Shown piece after piece: positions 8,240 through 16,846 of a stretch of 64,000 nt of DNA (position 1 is its first letter; the number at the start of each line of letters is the position of its first letter). The translations under genes were made by a program, and so were the position numbers. The notes below the pieces were generated by a model. The model worked only from the letters and a program-made list of their open reading frames with translations, made no database searches and was not told where the DNA came from. Where the stretch lies: contig DAMALH010000008.1 of assembly GCA_032000125.1 (NCBI GenBank), positions 50,484 to 114,483 on the forward strand. The letters run 5' to 3'. Origin of the DNA: Dryocola sp032000125 (GTDB taxonomy: Bacteria; Pseudomonadota; Gammaproteobacteria; Enterobacterales; Enterobacteriaceae).

Positions 8240-8593
8240 ATGGATGCTAAAGAAGAAAACAAAGGTTATACGCTGGCGGTAATGAACCGTAAGACCGGCA
8301 CGGTCGCCGAAAAGGTGTATCTGAAACCGATGGCGCTTTATGTGCCGTCCGTCGCCGTCGCCGCGGTTGCTGGCCTCACGGAAAGCATCGGCCCGTCTGA
8401 CGATTGCACGGTTTGTGATACCGGCTACGCGCTCACCGTCACCAATAACAATAACGGCGTCTCGGTGGATAAAGATTTCACGACGCTTGCGCAGCTAACC
8501 GAGCCGGCTGCTGCTGCCGATGCGGTGAAAGAACTTATTAATATCGTGCGCGGCTATGACGAGGACGACGAACACAACGTTTGCGGCTGGTAG
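8240..8593 (+). CDS. YoaG-like DUF1869 protein with internal duplication
   Basis: The protein is 117 residues; E. coli YoaG is about 60. The C-terminal half (residues about 62-117) is a complete YoaG domain, with YALTVTNNNNGVSVD, VKELINIV and the typical end DDEHNVCGW. The N-terminal half (residues about 10-48) looks like a second, diverged copy: YTLAVMNRKTGTV, then LKPMALYVPSVAVAAV, which parallels the YoaG segment MTLLVPEVAAEV. The ribosome binding site is gaggag. Cotranscribed with the YeaR-like gene. Function unknown; probably part of a nitrosative-stress response. Confidence 0.85.
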   Translation: MDAKEENKGYTLAVMNRKTGTVAEKVYLKPMALYVPSVAVAAVAGLTESIGPSDDCTVCDTGYALTVTNNNNGVSVDKDFTTLAQLTEPAAAADAVKELINIVRGYDEDDEHNVCGW

Positions 8594-8623
8594 CCCGCAA
8601 CCGCTTGATAGCGGATGTAAAAA

Positions 8624-8944
8624 AGCCCCCTTTCGGGGGCTTCCTATCGCTGACTAAGAACGAAAAAGCGTGGTTTTTCCTTCTTTGTGATGAGCAGTCG
8701 AAAATCAATGGATTGATTTTCCTTGTTCTTAAATGACGGCACCTTTTAGTTTTGTCACGCTGGAAGGTTTGTCATCCGTCTCAAGCCCCCTTTCGGGGGC
8801 TCCCGATTGCTGACAAAGAAGGAAAAAGCGTGGTTTTCCCTTCTTTGTGATGAGCAGCCGAAAATCAATGGATTGATTTTCCTTGTTTTTAAATAACGGC
8901 ACCTTTTAGTTTTGTCACGCGTCTCAAGCCCCCTTTCGGGGGCT
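8624..8944 (+). repeat. Tandem terminator-flanked repeats, copies B1 and B2 (yoaG-cysS)
   Basis: Three identical copies of the 18-bp terminator hairpin AGCCCCCTTTCGGGGGCT lie at 8624-8641, 8784-8801 and 8927-8944. Between them are two direct copies of the same element found inverted between ahpC and ahpF: B1 at 8642-8783 (142 bp) and B2 at 8802-8926 (125 bp, lacking a 17-bp segment near the right end). Each begins near TTGCTGAC.AAGAA and ends GTCTCA immediately before a hairpin. The first hairpin probably terminates the yeaR-yoaG transcript. Confidence 0.85.
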
Positions 8945-8961
8945 GACAAATGTCAAAACCG

Positions 8962-10350
8962 TTACTTTCTACGCCACGTGGTGCCAGCCGCGCCGTCTTC
9001 CAGCACGATTCCCATCTCGTTTAAGCGGTCACGCGCCTGGTCAGCAAGCGCCCACTCTTTTGATTTCCGGGCATCGTTACGCTGTTTGATGAGCGCTTCG
9101 ATTTCAGCAACTTCGCCGTCGTCCGCCTGCGCGCCGCTTTGCAGGAAGGCTTCCGCTTCCTGTTCCAGCAGCCCCAGCACGCCAGAAAGCTGACGCAGCG
9201 CCGCAGCAAGCCCGTTCGCCGCTGCCAGATCTTCTGTTTTCAGGCGGTTAACTTCGCGCGCCATATCAAACAGCACGGAATAGGCTTCCGGCGTGTTGAA
9301 GTCGTCGTCCATTGCTTCGCGGAAACGCGCTTCGAACGCCTCGCCACCGGCTGGCTGTGCGCTGCTGTCCGTGCCGCGCAGCGCGGTATACAGACGCTCC
9401 AGCGAGGTGCGAGCCTGTTTCAGGTTTTCTTCGCTGTAGTTTAGCTGGCTGCGGTAGTGGCCGGACATCAGGAAGTAGCGAACGGTTTCGGCGTCGTAGT
9501 ACTTCAGCACGTCACGCACGGTAAAGAAGTTGCCCAGTGATTTGGACATTTTTTCACGGTCGACCATCACCATGCCCGAGTGCATCCAGGTATTAACGTA
9601 TTCACCGTCATGCGCGCAGGTGGACTGCGCGATTTCGTTTTCGTGGTGCGGGAACATCAGGTCCGAACCGCCGCCGTGAATATCAAAATGGTTGCCGAGC
9701 TGTTTGCAGTTCATGGCGGAGCATTCGATATGCCAGCCCGGACGGCCTTCGCCCCACGGGGATTGCCAGCTTGGCTCGCCGGGTTTGGACATTTTCCACA
9801 GCACAAAATCCATCGGGTTACGCTTCACGTTCGCTTCAACTTCTACGCGCGCGCCGGCCTGGAGCTGGTCCAGATCCTGACGAGAAAGCTTGCCGTAGCC
9901 GGGATCGGTTTCTACGGAAAACATCACGTCGCCGTTGGAAGCCACATACGCATGGTTACGCTTGATAAGCTGTTCAACAATTTCGATGATTTCAGAGATA
10001 TGTCTGGTGGCACGCGGTTCGCTGTCCGGGCGCAGAATGTTCAGCGCGTCAAAATCCGCGTGCATTTCGGCCACCATACGGTCGACCAGGGCAACAAAAT
10101 CCTCGCCGTTTTCCTGAGCGCGCTTGATAATTTTATCGTCGATATCGGTGATATTGCGCACGTACTTCAGCTCGTAGCCAAGGAACCTCAGGTAACGTGC
10201 AACCACGTCGAAAGCAACAAAAGTACGGCCGTGGCCGATATGACACAGATCGTAAACGGTTATCCCACACACGTACATGCCGACCCTACCGGCATGAATA
10301 GGTTTGAATTCCTCTTTTTGACGACTCATTGTATTGAAGATTTTTAACAT
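8962..10350 (-). CDS. cysS: Cysteinyl-tRNA synthetase
   Basis: The 462-residue class Ia aminoacyl-tRNA synthetase charges tRNA-Cys in the cytosol. It has the HIGH signature at 37-40 (CHIGHGRT) and KMSKS near 268. Zinc ligands are C28 and the later Cys/His/Glu cluster (GWHIECSAM; HHENEIAQS). Length and start match E. coli CysS. It is divergent from ppiB and convergent with the yoaG-like gene, from which it is separated by the tandem repeats. Confidence 0.97.
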   Translation of the reverse strand: MLKIFNTMSRQKEEFKPIHAGRVGMYVCGITVYDLCHIGHGRTFVAFDVVARYLRFLGYELKYVRNITDIDDKIIKRAQENGEDFVALVDRMVAEMHADFDALNILRPDSEPRATRHISEIIEIVEQLIKRNHAYVASNGDVMFSVETDPGYGKLSRQDLDQLQAGARVEVEANVKRNPMDFVLWKMSKPGEPSWQSPWGEGRPGWHIECSAMNCKQLGNHFDIHGGGSDLMFPHHENEIAQSTCAHDGEYVNTWMHSGMVMVDREKMSKSLGNFFTVRDVLKYYDAETVRYFLMSGHYRSQLNYSEENLKQARTSLERLYTALRGTDSSAQPAGGEAFEARFREAMDDDFNTPEAYSVLFDMAREVNRLKTEDLAAANGLAAALRQLSGVLGLLEQEAEAFLQSGAQADDGEVAEIEALIKQRNDARKSKEWALADQARDRLNEMGIVLEDGAAGTTWRRK

Positions 10351-10527
10351 CAGGGGATTCCATATCAGCGTGTGTAAGCAAAATTTTGGTATATGTTACC
10401 TTAAAATTTCACACGGAAGCAGTACGCTTTGCAAGGTGATGATCGCGAGCAGTTATGCTATAACAACCATCTTGTGTGGCGGCTCCGTCTGCCGGAACAC
10501 TGTCTGACTAAATATAGGATGCACAGC

Positions 10528-11022
10528 ATGGTTACTTTTCACACTAATCACGGTGACATCGTCATCAAAACTTTTGACGATAAAGCGCCAGTGACCGTTA
10601 AGAACTTCATGGACTACTGCCGCGAAGGCTTCTACGACAACACCATTTTCCACCGTGTGATCAACGGCTTTATGATCCAGGGCGGCGGTTTTGAACCGGG
10701 CATGAAGCAGAAAGAAACCAAAGACACCATTCAAAACGAAGCGAACAACGGCCTGAAAAACACCCGTGGTACGCTGGCAATGGCCCGCACCCAAGCGCCT
10801 CACTCCGCAAGCGCGCAGTTCTTTATTAACGTGGTTGATAACGACTTCCTGAACTTCAGCGGCGAAAGCCTGCAGGGCTGGGGCTACTGCGTATTTGCAG
10901 AAGTAGTGGAAGGGATGGACGTGGTTGATAAAATCAAAGGCGTTTCCACCGGCCGCAGCGGCATGCACCAGGACGTCCCTAAAGAAGATGTCATTGTAAA
11001 CAGCGTCACCGTAAGCGAGTAA
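10528..11022 (+). CDS. ppiB: Peptidyl-prolyl cis-trans isomerase B (cytosolic cyclophilin)
   Basis: The 164-residue cyclophilin is nearly identical to E. coli PpiB: MVTFHTNHGDIVIKTFDD, FHRVINGFMIQGG (catalytic Arg region), SAQFFINVVDN. It accelerates prolyl isomerisation in protein folding. The start is ATG 10528; a longer in-frame extension upstream is not conserved. lpxH follows 10 bp downstream, so the two are probably cotranscribed. Confidence 0.97.
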   Translation: MVTFHTNHGDIVIKTFDDKAPVTVKNFMDYCREGFYDNTIFHRVINGFMIQGGGFEPGMKQKETKDTIQNEANNGLKNTRGTLAMARTQAPHSASAQFFINVVDNDFLNFSGESLQGWGYCVFAEVVEGMDVVDKIKGVSTGRSGMHQDVPKEDVIVNSVTVSE

Positions 11023-11032
11023 TCTCCGCTTA

Positions 11033-11752
11033 ATGATCCTGTTTATTGCAGATTTACACCTCTGCTCAGAAGAACCGGCGATTACCGCCGGTTTTCTGCG
11101 TTTTCTGGCAGGCACCGCACGGGAAGCGCAGGCGCTCTATATCCTTGGCGACCTGTTTGAGGCCTGGATTGGCGATGACGATCCCGAACCGCTGCATCGC
11201 GAAATTGCGCAGGCAATCAAAGCTCTGGTTGATACCGGCGTTCCTTGTTATTTCATTCACGGCAATCGGGATTTCCTGCTTGGCAAACGCTTTGCGCGTT
11301 TGAGCGGCATGACGCTGCTGCCGGAAGAAAAAGTGCTCGACTTATATGGCCGCAGGATTTTAATTCTGCACGGCGATACGCTTTGCACGGACGACGCAGG
11401 CTATCAGGCTTTTCGCAGAAGAGTTCATCAGCCCTGGCTACAAAGATTATTCCTCGCATTGCCGCTGTTTATGCGTGAACGCGTCGCTGCAAAAATGCGT
11501 GCCGGCAGCAAGGCGGCTAACAGCAGTAAATCAGTTGCCATCATGGACGTGAACCAGCAAGCCGTTATCGATGCCCTCACCCGCCATCAGGTGCAGTGGA
11601 TGATCCACGGCCACACGCATCGCCCTGAAATTCACCCAATTACGGCAAACGGTAAACCCGCTTTTCGCTGCGTTCTTGGCGCATGGCATACCCACGGGTC
11701 GATGATTAAAGTCACGCCCGAAGACGTTGAGTTAATCCCCTTCGATTTTTAA
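11033..11752 (+). CDS. lpxH: UDP-2,3-diacylglucosamine diphosphatase (lipid A synthesis)
   Basis: The 239-residue peripheral inner-membrane calcineurin-like phosphoesterase hydrolyses UDP-2,3-diacylglucosamine to lipid X in lipid A biosynthesis. Metal-binding motifs are visible in order: D7-H9 (ADLHL), GD at 39-40, GNRD at 77-80, HGDTLC near 113, and HGHTH near 193. Length matches E. coli LpxH (240). Confidence 0.97.
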   Translation: MILFIADLHLCSEEPAITAGFLRFLAGTAREAQALYILGDLFEAWIGDDDPEPLHREIAQAIKALVDTGVPCYFIHGNRDFLLGKRFARLSGMTLLPEEKVLDLYGRRILILHGDTLCTDDAGYQAFRRRVHQPWLQRLFLALPLFMRERVAAKMRAGSKAANSSKSVAIMDVNQQAVIDALTRHQVQWMIHGHTHRPEIHPITANGKPAFRCVLGAWHTHGSMIKVTPEDVELIPFDF

Positions 11753-11785
11753 TCCGAAACGCGTTTTTTCGCCGTTTTGTTAGCC

Positions 11786-11801
11786 ACGCAACCGTTTTCC
11801 T
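11786..11801 (+). promoter_or_regulatory. PurR operator upstream of purEK
   Basis: The 16-bp site acgcaaccgttttcct matches the PurR consensus (ACGCAAACGTTTGCGT) at 13 of 16 positions. It lies about 90 bp before purE, as in the known E. coli purEK operon. It predicts repression by PurR with hypoxanthine or guanine. Confidence 0.85.
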
Positions 11802-11890
11802 TGCCGGTTGTTCATGCTATTCTCACAGACCTTCTGACCGACCGCCAGGCGCTCGGTGATGTTTGCCTACCCACAGGAGTTTTGAGACGC

Positions 11891-12400
11891 ATGTCCTCCA
11901 ACCAGACCCCGGCGCGTATCGCCATTGTCATGGGTTCCAAAAGTGACTGGGCTACCATGCAGTTTGCCGCAGAAATCCTCACCACCCTTGATATCCCGCA
12001 CCACCTTGAAGTCGTCTCCGCGCATCGCACCCCGGATAAGCTGTTTAGCTTTGCCAGGGAGGCCGAAAGCAACGGCTATCAGGTGATTATTGCGGGAGCC
12101 GGAGGTGCTGCGCATCTGCCGGGCATGCTGGCGGCAAAAACGCTGGTGCCGGTGCTTGGTGTTCCTGTGCAAAGCGCGGCGTTAAACGGCGTGGACAGCC
12201 TTTACTCCATCGTTCAGATGCCACGCGGTATTCCGGTCGGCACGCTGGCAATCGGTAAAGCGGGCGCGGCAAACGCGGCTTTGCTGGCGGCACAGATTCT
12301 GGCTCTGCATGACGAGGCGTTGCATAAGCGTCTGGCCGCATGGCGCCACGAACAGACAGAAGAAGTCTTGCAAAACCCTGACCCGCGGGGTGAGGCATGA
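11891..12400 (+). CDS. purE: N5-carboxyaminoimidazole ribonucleotide mutase
   Basis: The 169-residue enzyme converts N5-CAIR to CAIR in de novo purine synthesis. The class I PurE motifs are clear: VMGSKSDW, VVSAHRTPDK (catalytic His), AGAGGAAHLPGM, and GVPVQS. The start ATG 11891 follows an aggag ribosome binding site. Its stop overlaps the purK start (ATGA). Confidence 0.97.
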   Translation: MSSNQTPARIAIVMGSKSDWATMQFAAEILTTLDIPHHLEVVSAHRTPDKLFSFAREAESNGYQVIIAGAGGAAHLPGMLAAKTLVPVLGVPVQSAALNGVDSLYSIVQMPRGIPVGTLAIGKAGAANAALLAAQILALHDEALHKRLAAWRHEQTEEVLQNPDPRGEA

Positions 12401-13467
12401 AACGCGTCTGCGTACTGGGCAACGGCCAGCTGGGCAGAATGCTGCGCCAGGCCGGGGAACCGCTGGGCATTGCGGTTTATCCGGTAGGGCTTGATGCCGA
12501 ACCAGAAGCGGTTCCCTTCGCCCAAAGCGTTATTACCGCTGAGATTGAACGCTGGCCTGAAACGGCTCTCACGCGTGAGCTGGCGCGTCACAACGCTTTT
12601 GTTAACCGCGATGTCTTCCCTATCATCGCGGATCGCCTCACGCAAAAACAGTTGTTCGATAAGCTGAATCTTGCCACCGCGCCGTGGCAGCTGCTTTCCA
12701 GCCGCGATGAATGGGCTGGCGTGTTTGCTAGCCTTGGCGATTTGGCTATCGTAAAACGCCGGGTTGGCGGTTATGACGGCCGCGGCCAGTGGCGCTTGCG
12801 CAGCGATGAAACCGACCAGCTACCGGACGACTGCTATGGCGAATGCATCGTTGAGAAAGGCATTAATTTTTCTGGTGAAGTTTCCCTGGTTGGCGCACGC
12901 ACGCACGATGGCGCTACGGTGTTTTATCCGCTTACGCATAACCTTCATCAGGACGGAATTTTACGCACCAGCGTTGTTTTCCCGCATGCTAACGCCGACC
13001 AGCAGCGCCAGGCGGAAGACATGCTTTCGGCCATTATGCACGAGCTGAACTATGTCGGCGTGATGGCAATGGAGTGCTTTATCACGCCAGCCGGCCTGCT
13101 GATCAACGAACTTGCGCCGCGAGTGCACAACAGCGGGCACTGGACGCAGAACGGCGCGTCCATCAGCCAGTTCGAGCTGCACCTGCGCGCGATCGTTGAT
13201 TTACCCCTGCCGCAGCCGGTGGTTAACGCGCCGTCTGTCATGATCAACCTGATCGGCACCGGCCTGAACTATGACTGGCTGAAGCTGCCGCTGGTGCATC
13301 TGCACTGGTATGACAAAGACGTGCGCGAAGGGCGAAAAGTCGGCCATCTCAATCTGAACGACAGCGACACGGACAGGCTGAGCGCGTCGCTCGAAGCGCT
13401 GGTTCCGCTGCTGCCGCCGGAATATGCGAGCGGCATTGCCTGGGCGCAGAGCAAACTGAGCCGCTAA
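12397..13467 (+). CDS. purK: N5-carboxyaminoimidazole ribonucleotide synthase
   Basis: The 356-residue ATP-grasp enzyme makes N5-CAIR from AIR, ATP and bicarbonate. The N-terminus (VCVLGNGQLGRMLRQA) is the pre-ATP-grasp nucleotide fold. Central ATP-grasp motifs include VKRRVGGYDGRGQW and the C-terminal NELAPRVHNSGHWT. It overlaps purE by 4 bp, indicating translational coupling and control by the same PurR site. Confidence 0.97.
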   Translation: MKRVCVLGNGQLGRMLRQAGEPLGIAVYPVGLDAEPEAVPFAQSVITAEIERWPETALTRELARHNAFVNRDVFPIIADRLTQKQLFDKLNLATAPWQLLSSRDEWAGVFASLGDLAIVKRRVGGYDGRGQWRLRSDETDQLPDDCYGECIVEKGINFSGEVSLVGARTHDGATVFYPLTHNLHQDGILRTSVVFPHANADQQRQAEDMLSAIMHELNYVGVMAMECFITPAGLLINELAPRVHNSGHWTQNGASISQFELHLRAIVDLPLPQPVVNAPSVMINLIGTGLNYDWLKLPLVHLHWYDKDVREGRKVGHLNLNDSDTDRLSASLEALVPLLPPEYASGIAWAQSKLSR

Positions 13468-13477
13468 TATTTCCTCG

Positions 13478-13500
13478 CCCTCTCCTTGCCGGGGAGAGGG
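13478..13500. repeat. CCCTCTCC/GGAGAGGG palindrome after purK
   Basis: This stem-loop belongs to the same REP-like palindrome family as those at 2561, 31468, 59787 and 62693. It lies directly after purK and may serve as its 3' end. Confidence 0.55.
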
Positions 13501-13582
13501 ATTAAACAGTTCTTCCTTCCCTTTCTTCCCTCGCTGGCGCACAATCCACGGCGTTTTATCCCCATACGCTTTAAGGTTAGCC

Positions 13583-14698
13583 ATGCAAAACAACCGCCCG
13601 AATACCCAACACTACGGACATTTGCTGCGCGAGGATATTCCGCTGATCGACGTCCGCGCGCCGGTGGAGTTTGCACAGGGGGCAATGCCTGCGGCGAGCA
13701 ATCTTCCTTTGATGACCGATGAGGAACGTGCGGCGGTGGGCACCTGTTTTAAGCAGCGCGGGCAAAAAGCGGCGGTTGAGCTGGGCCATAGCCTGGTCAA
13801 CGGAGAGGTTCGCGAGGCTCGCCTGCAAGGGTGGATTGAGCAGGCGAAGCAAAATCCGCAGGGCTATCTGTGCTGCGCCAGAGGCGGCCTGCGTTCCCAC
13901 ATTGTGCAACAGTGGCTGCAGGAAGCGGGCGTCAATTACCCGCTGGTGGAAGGCGGCTATAAGGCGCTGCGCCATCACGCTTTACACACTATCGACTCCC
14001 GCGCGCAGTGGCCGATGATTATGGTGAGCGGCAATACCGGCTGCGGCAAAACCATCCTGATCCGCTCGTTGCCAACGGGCGTCGATCTTGAAGGGCTGGC
14101 CCACCATCGCGGTTCATCGTTTGGCCGCACGATAGTGGAGCAGCCTTCCCAGGCAAACTTTGAGAATAATTTAGCGGCCACGCTGCTCAAAAAAGGCGCG
14201 GGAGCACCGGTTAGCTGGGTAATTGAAGACGAAGGCCGCATGATCGGCTCACGCCACATCCCGGAATCCTTCAGGGAAAACATGGCGCGCGCGCCGATTG
14301 TGGTGATTGAAGATCCGTTTGAGGTGCGGCTGGAGCGCCTGAAGACGGAATATTTCCAGCAGATGAGCGAGGCGTTTTTGTCCGTCAGCAATGAGGAAAC
14401 CGCGTGGATGAATTACGCGGAATATCTGCACCATGGCCTGTTCGCCATCCGCCGCCGTCTGGGGATGGAGCGTTTTCAGCAGTTCACCATGGTGCTGGAT
14501 AAGGCGCTGGCGTTTCAGCGTAACACCGGCTCGTGCGACGGGCATCTGGCCTGGCTCGCGCCGCTGCTGGAAGAATATTATGACCCGATGTACCGCTATC
14601 AGTTAGGCAAGAAAGCGGCGCAGATTGTTTATCGCGGAGACTACGGCCAGGTTGAAGCCTGGCTGCGCAACGGTAAACACGTCAGCCAGGCCAGTTAA
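13583..14698 (+). CDS. selU: tRNA 2-selenouridine synthase
   Basis: The 371-residue enzyme replaces sulfur in 2-thiouridine at the wobble position of some tRNAs with selenium from selenophosphate, via geranylated tRNA. It has an N-terminal rhodanese domain with C97 in LCCARGGLRS, then a P-loop domain with Walker A GNTGCGKT at 150-157. The C-terminal helical part ends near the conserved LEEYYDPMYRYQ. The product matches E. coli SelU (YbbB). It lies 115 bp after purK, with its own ribosome binding site (aagg). Confidence 0.95.
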   Translation: MQNNRPNTQHYGHLLREDIPLIDVRAPVEFAQGAMPAASNLPLMTDEERAAVGTCFKQRGQKAAVELGHSLVNGEVREARLQGWIEQAKQNPQGYLCCARGGLRSHIVQQWLQEAGVNYPLVEGGYKALRHHALHTIDSRAQWPMIMVSGNTGCGKTILIRSLPTGVDLEGLAHHRGSSFGRTIVEQPSQANFENNLAATLLKKGAGAPVSWVIEDEGRMIGSRHIPESFRENMARAPIVVIEDPFEVRLERLKTEYFQQMSEAFLSVSNEETAWMNYAEYLHHGLFAIRRRLGMERFQQFTMVLDKALAFQRNTGSCDGHLAWLAPLLEEYYDPMYRYQLGKKAAQIVYRGDYGQVEAWLRNGKHVSQAS

Positions 14699-14734
14699 GT
14701 ACCAGCGCCGGGCCGCTCCATCATCTACCGACTA

Positions 14735-14770
14735 TAAAAAAATATAAGGCGATCGCCTGGATCGCCTTAT
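14735..14770 (-). terminator. Terminator of mesD
   Basis: A perfect 10-bp stem (ATAAGGCGAT/ATCGCCTTAT, 7-nt loop) lies between convergent selU and mesD. On the minus strand it is followed by a T-run (tattttttt), so it terminates mesD; it may also stop selU transcription. Confidence 0.8.
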
Positions 14771-14809
14771 AGGGTATGTGAGCTTTAAGTGAATTAAAAT
14801 CTTGCGAAG

Positions 14810-15841
14810 CTATTTAGCTAAGAGTTCACGGCGGACAATCTCTGCGCCTGCGCTCAGGGCATTGAGCTTGCCGCTGGCTACTTGACGAGATAAAGGGGCC
14901 ATGCCGCAGTTGGTGCAAGGATAAAGCTTATCGGCGTCTACAAACTGAAGAGCTTTGCGTAACGTACCGGCGACTTCCTCCGGCGTCTCTATGGTATTGG
15001 TTGCCACATCAATGGCCCCTACCATCACCTTTTTACCGCGAATCAACTCAAGCAGATCCATTGGCACGTGCGAGTTATGGCATTCCAGCGAGATGATATC
15101 GATGTTAGACGTTTGCAGTTTTGGGAAGGCTTCTTCGTATTGCCGCCACTCTGACCCCAGTGTCTTTTTCCAGTCCGTATTGGCTTTGATGCCGTATCCG
15201 TAGCAGATATGCACGGCTGTTTCGCATTTAAGCCCTTCAATTGCTCTTTCTAATGCGGCAATCCCCCAATCATTCACCTCATCAAAAAAGACGTTAAAAG
15301 CGGGCTCATCGAACTGGATAATATCAACGCCGGCAGCCTCTAACTCTTTTGCTTCCTGATTGAGAATTTTTGCGAACTCCCAGGCCAGTTTTTCGCGGCT
15401 CTTATAGTGGTTATCATAGAGCGTATCGATCATCGTCATCGGCCCAGGCAGCGCCCATTTAATGGGCTGCGTGGTGAGCTGACGTAAGAACTTAGCATCT
15501 TCTACAAAAACCGGCTTTTGACGCGCCACGGCGCCAACGACCGTCGGCACGCTCGCATCATAGCGATTACGAATTTTAACGACCTCACGTTTTTCAAAAT
15601 CCACGCCGCTGAGGTGCTCGATAAACGTGGTGACGAAGTGTTGGCGCGTTTGCTCGCCGTCGCTGACGATATCAATACCTGCCCGCAGCTGATCTTCCAG
15701 GGACAAACGCAGCGCATCTTGTTTTCCCTCAACTAATTCATCGCCTTGCAGCTTCCAGGGGGACCAGAGCGTCTCTGGTTGAGCAAGCCAGGAAGGTTTA
15801 GGCAGGCTGCCAGCGGTTGAGGTGGGGAGCAATGTTTTCAT
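14810..15841 (-). CDS. mesD: MesD-type core methionine synthase (MetE C-terminal-like)
   Basis: The 343-residue single-domain MetE-like TIM barrel is about half the size of MetE and lacks its N-terminal folate-binding half. Zinc ligands can be placed at H211 and C213 (VHICYGYG), E253 (SLECHN) and C312 (CTNCGMAP). The substrate region DEPAFN is at about 178-183. The upstream neighbour is a DUF1852 (MesX) gene. This pairing defines the MesD/MesX methionine synthases, which work without folate and need oxygen; the methyl donor is not established. It probably methylates homocysteine. Confidence 0.88.
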   Translation of the reverse strand: MKTLLPTSTAGSLPKPSWLAQPETLWSPWKLQGDELVEGKQDALRLSLEDQLRAGIDIVSDGEQTRQHFVTTFIEHLSGVDFEKREVVKIRNRYDASVPTVVGAVARQKPVFVEDAKFLRQLTTQPIKWALPGPMTMIDTLYDNHYKSREKLAWEFAKILNQEAKELEAAGVDIIQFDEPAFNVFFDEVNDWGIAALERAIEGLKCETAVHICYGYGIKANTDWKKTLGSEWRQYEEAFPKLQTSNIDIISLECHNSHVPMDLLELIRGKKVMVGAIDVATNTIETPEEVAGTLRKALQFVDADKLYPCTNCGMAPLSRQVASGKLNALSAGAEIVRRELLAK

Positions 15842-15868
15842 AACAGGTGACCTTTTATTATTGGTTAA

Positions 15869-16846
15869 TCAAAGAGCGTAATTAGCTGACCATTGTTCAA
15901 GAATGTTCTTGTAGGGTTCGATGAAGTGCTTTTCAGTGAACTTTCCTTGCTCAATAGCCAACTGGCTACGTTCTTCACGGTCATAAACAATCTTTGTTAA
16001 TGAGTGATCCTGGTTATTCAGGTCTGGTTGATAGAATTGCCCTGCGGCAGCGTTAGCGTTGTAAATCTCAGGACGATAAATCTTTTGGAACGTTTCCATC
16101 GTACTGATGGTGCTGATAAGTTCCAGGTTAGTGTAGTCACTGAGTAAATCACCAGTAAAATAGAAAGCCAAAGGCGCAACGCTATTTTTTGGCATAAAAT
16201 AGCGAACCTCTAGCCCCATTTTTTTGAAATAAAATTCAGTCAGGGAAGAACCATGTTGCTGGTATTCGTCGCCTAATACAGGATGCTGATTCCCCGTGCG
16301 CTCGTAGGTATTTTTATTTGACACGCTCAGGCATATTACAGGCGGCTTTTTAAAGTTAGCTTTGTATTCACTGGAGTTTACAAAATGCTTAAAAATATTC
16401 CCGTGTAAATCGCCAAAATCATCTGGAATGCTAAACTCAGTTTTATTTTTATTATGATCTAACAGCAATACGCTAAAGTCATAATCCCGCACGTAAGAAG
16501 AAAAATTATTTCCTGTAATACCTTCAATGCGTTCGTTAGTTTTTTTATCAACAATATTCGTTTTTAAGATTTCAATCGCCGGGAAGGTATCACCATGGTG
16601 TGCAATATTCATCTCAACTGAAATGATTTCAAGTTCGACAGCGTAACGATCGGCTTTCGGGTTATCCCAGTAGGCTAACGTATTGAAACGGTTATTCATC
16701 ATCACTAAAGTGTTGCGCAAGTTCTGCTGGCGGCTTTCCCCTCTGGCCAGGTTAGCGAAGTTGGTCGTGATACGCGTGTTTTCAGAGGGGTTATAATTCT
16801 CATCGAAAAGTGTGGTTTTAACGGTAAATGTAAAATCTTTATTCAT
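15869..16846 (-). CDS. mesX: MesX, DUF1852 partner of MesD
   Basis: The 325-residue DUF1852 protein has conserved-looking segments MMNNRFNTLAYWDN, SSYVRDYDFSVLLLDH and KIVYDREERSQLAIEQ. It lies 27 bp upstream of mesD, on the same strand. In other bacteria MesX is required for MesD activity; its chemistry is unknown. Start at ATG 16846 with a moderate upstream purine stretch. No membrane or signal segment. The pair is probably an accessory, cobalamin- and folate-independent methionine route. Confidence 0.88.
   Translation of the reverse strand: MNKDFTFTVKTTLFDENYNPSENTRITTNFANLARGESRQQNLRNTLVMMNNRFNTLAYWDNPKADRYAVELEIISVEMNIAHHGDTFPAIEILKTNIVDKKTNERIEGITGNNFSSYVRDYDFSVLLLDHNKNKTEFSIPDDFGDLHGNIFKHFVNSSEYKANFKKPPVICLSVSNKNTYERTGNQHPVLGDEYQQHGSSLTEFYFKKMGLEVRYFMPKNSVAPLAFYFTGDLLSDYTNLELISTISTMETFQKIYRPEIYNANAAAGQFYQPDLNNQDHSLTKIVYDREERSQLAIEQGKFTEKHFIEPYKNILEQWSANYAL

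Noticed and set aside
9580..10347. 255-codon open frame antisense to cysS
   Set aside because: It mirrors the codon bias of cysS; no domain recognised.
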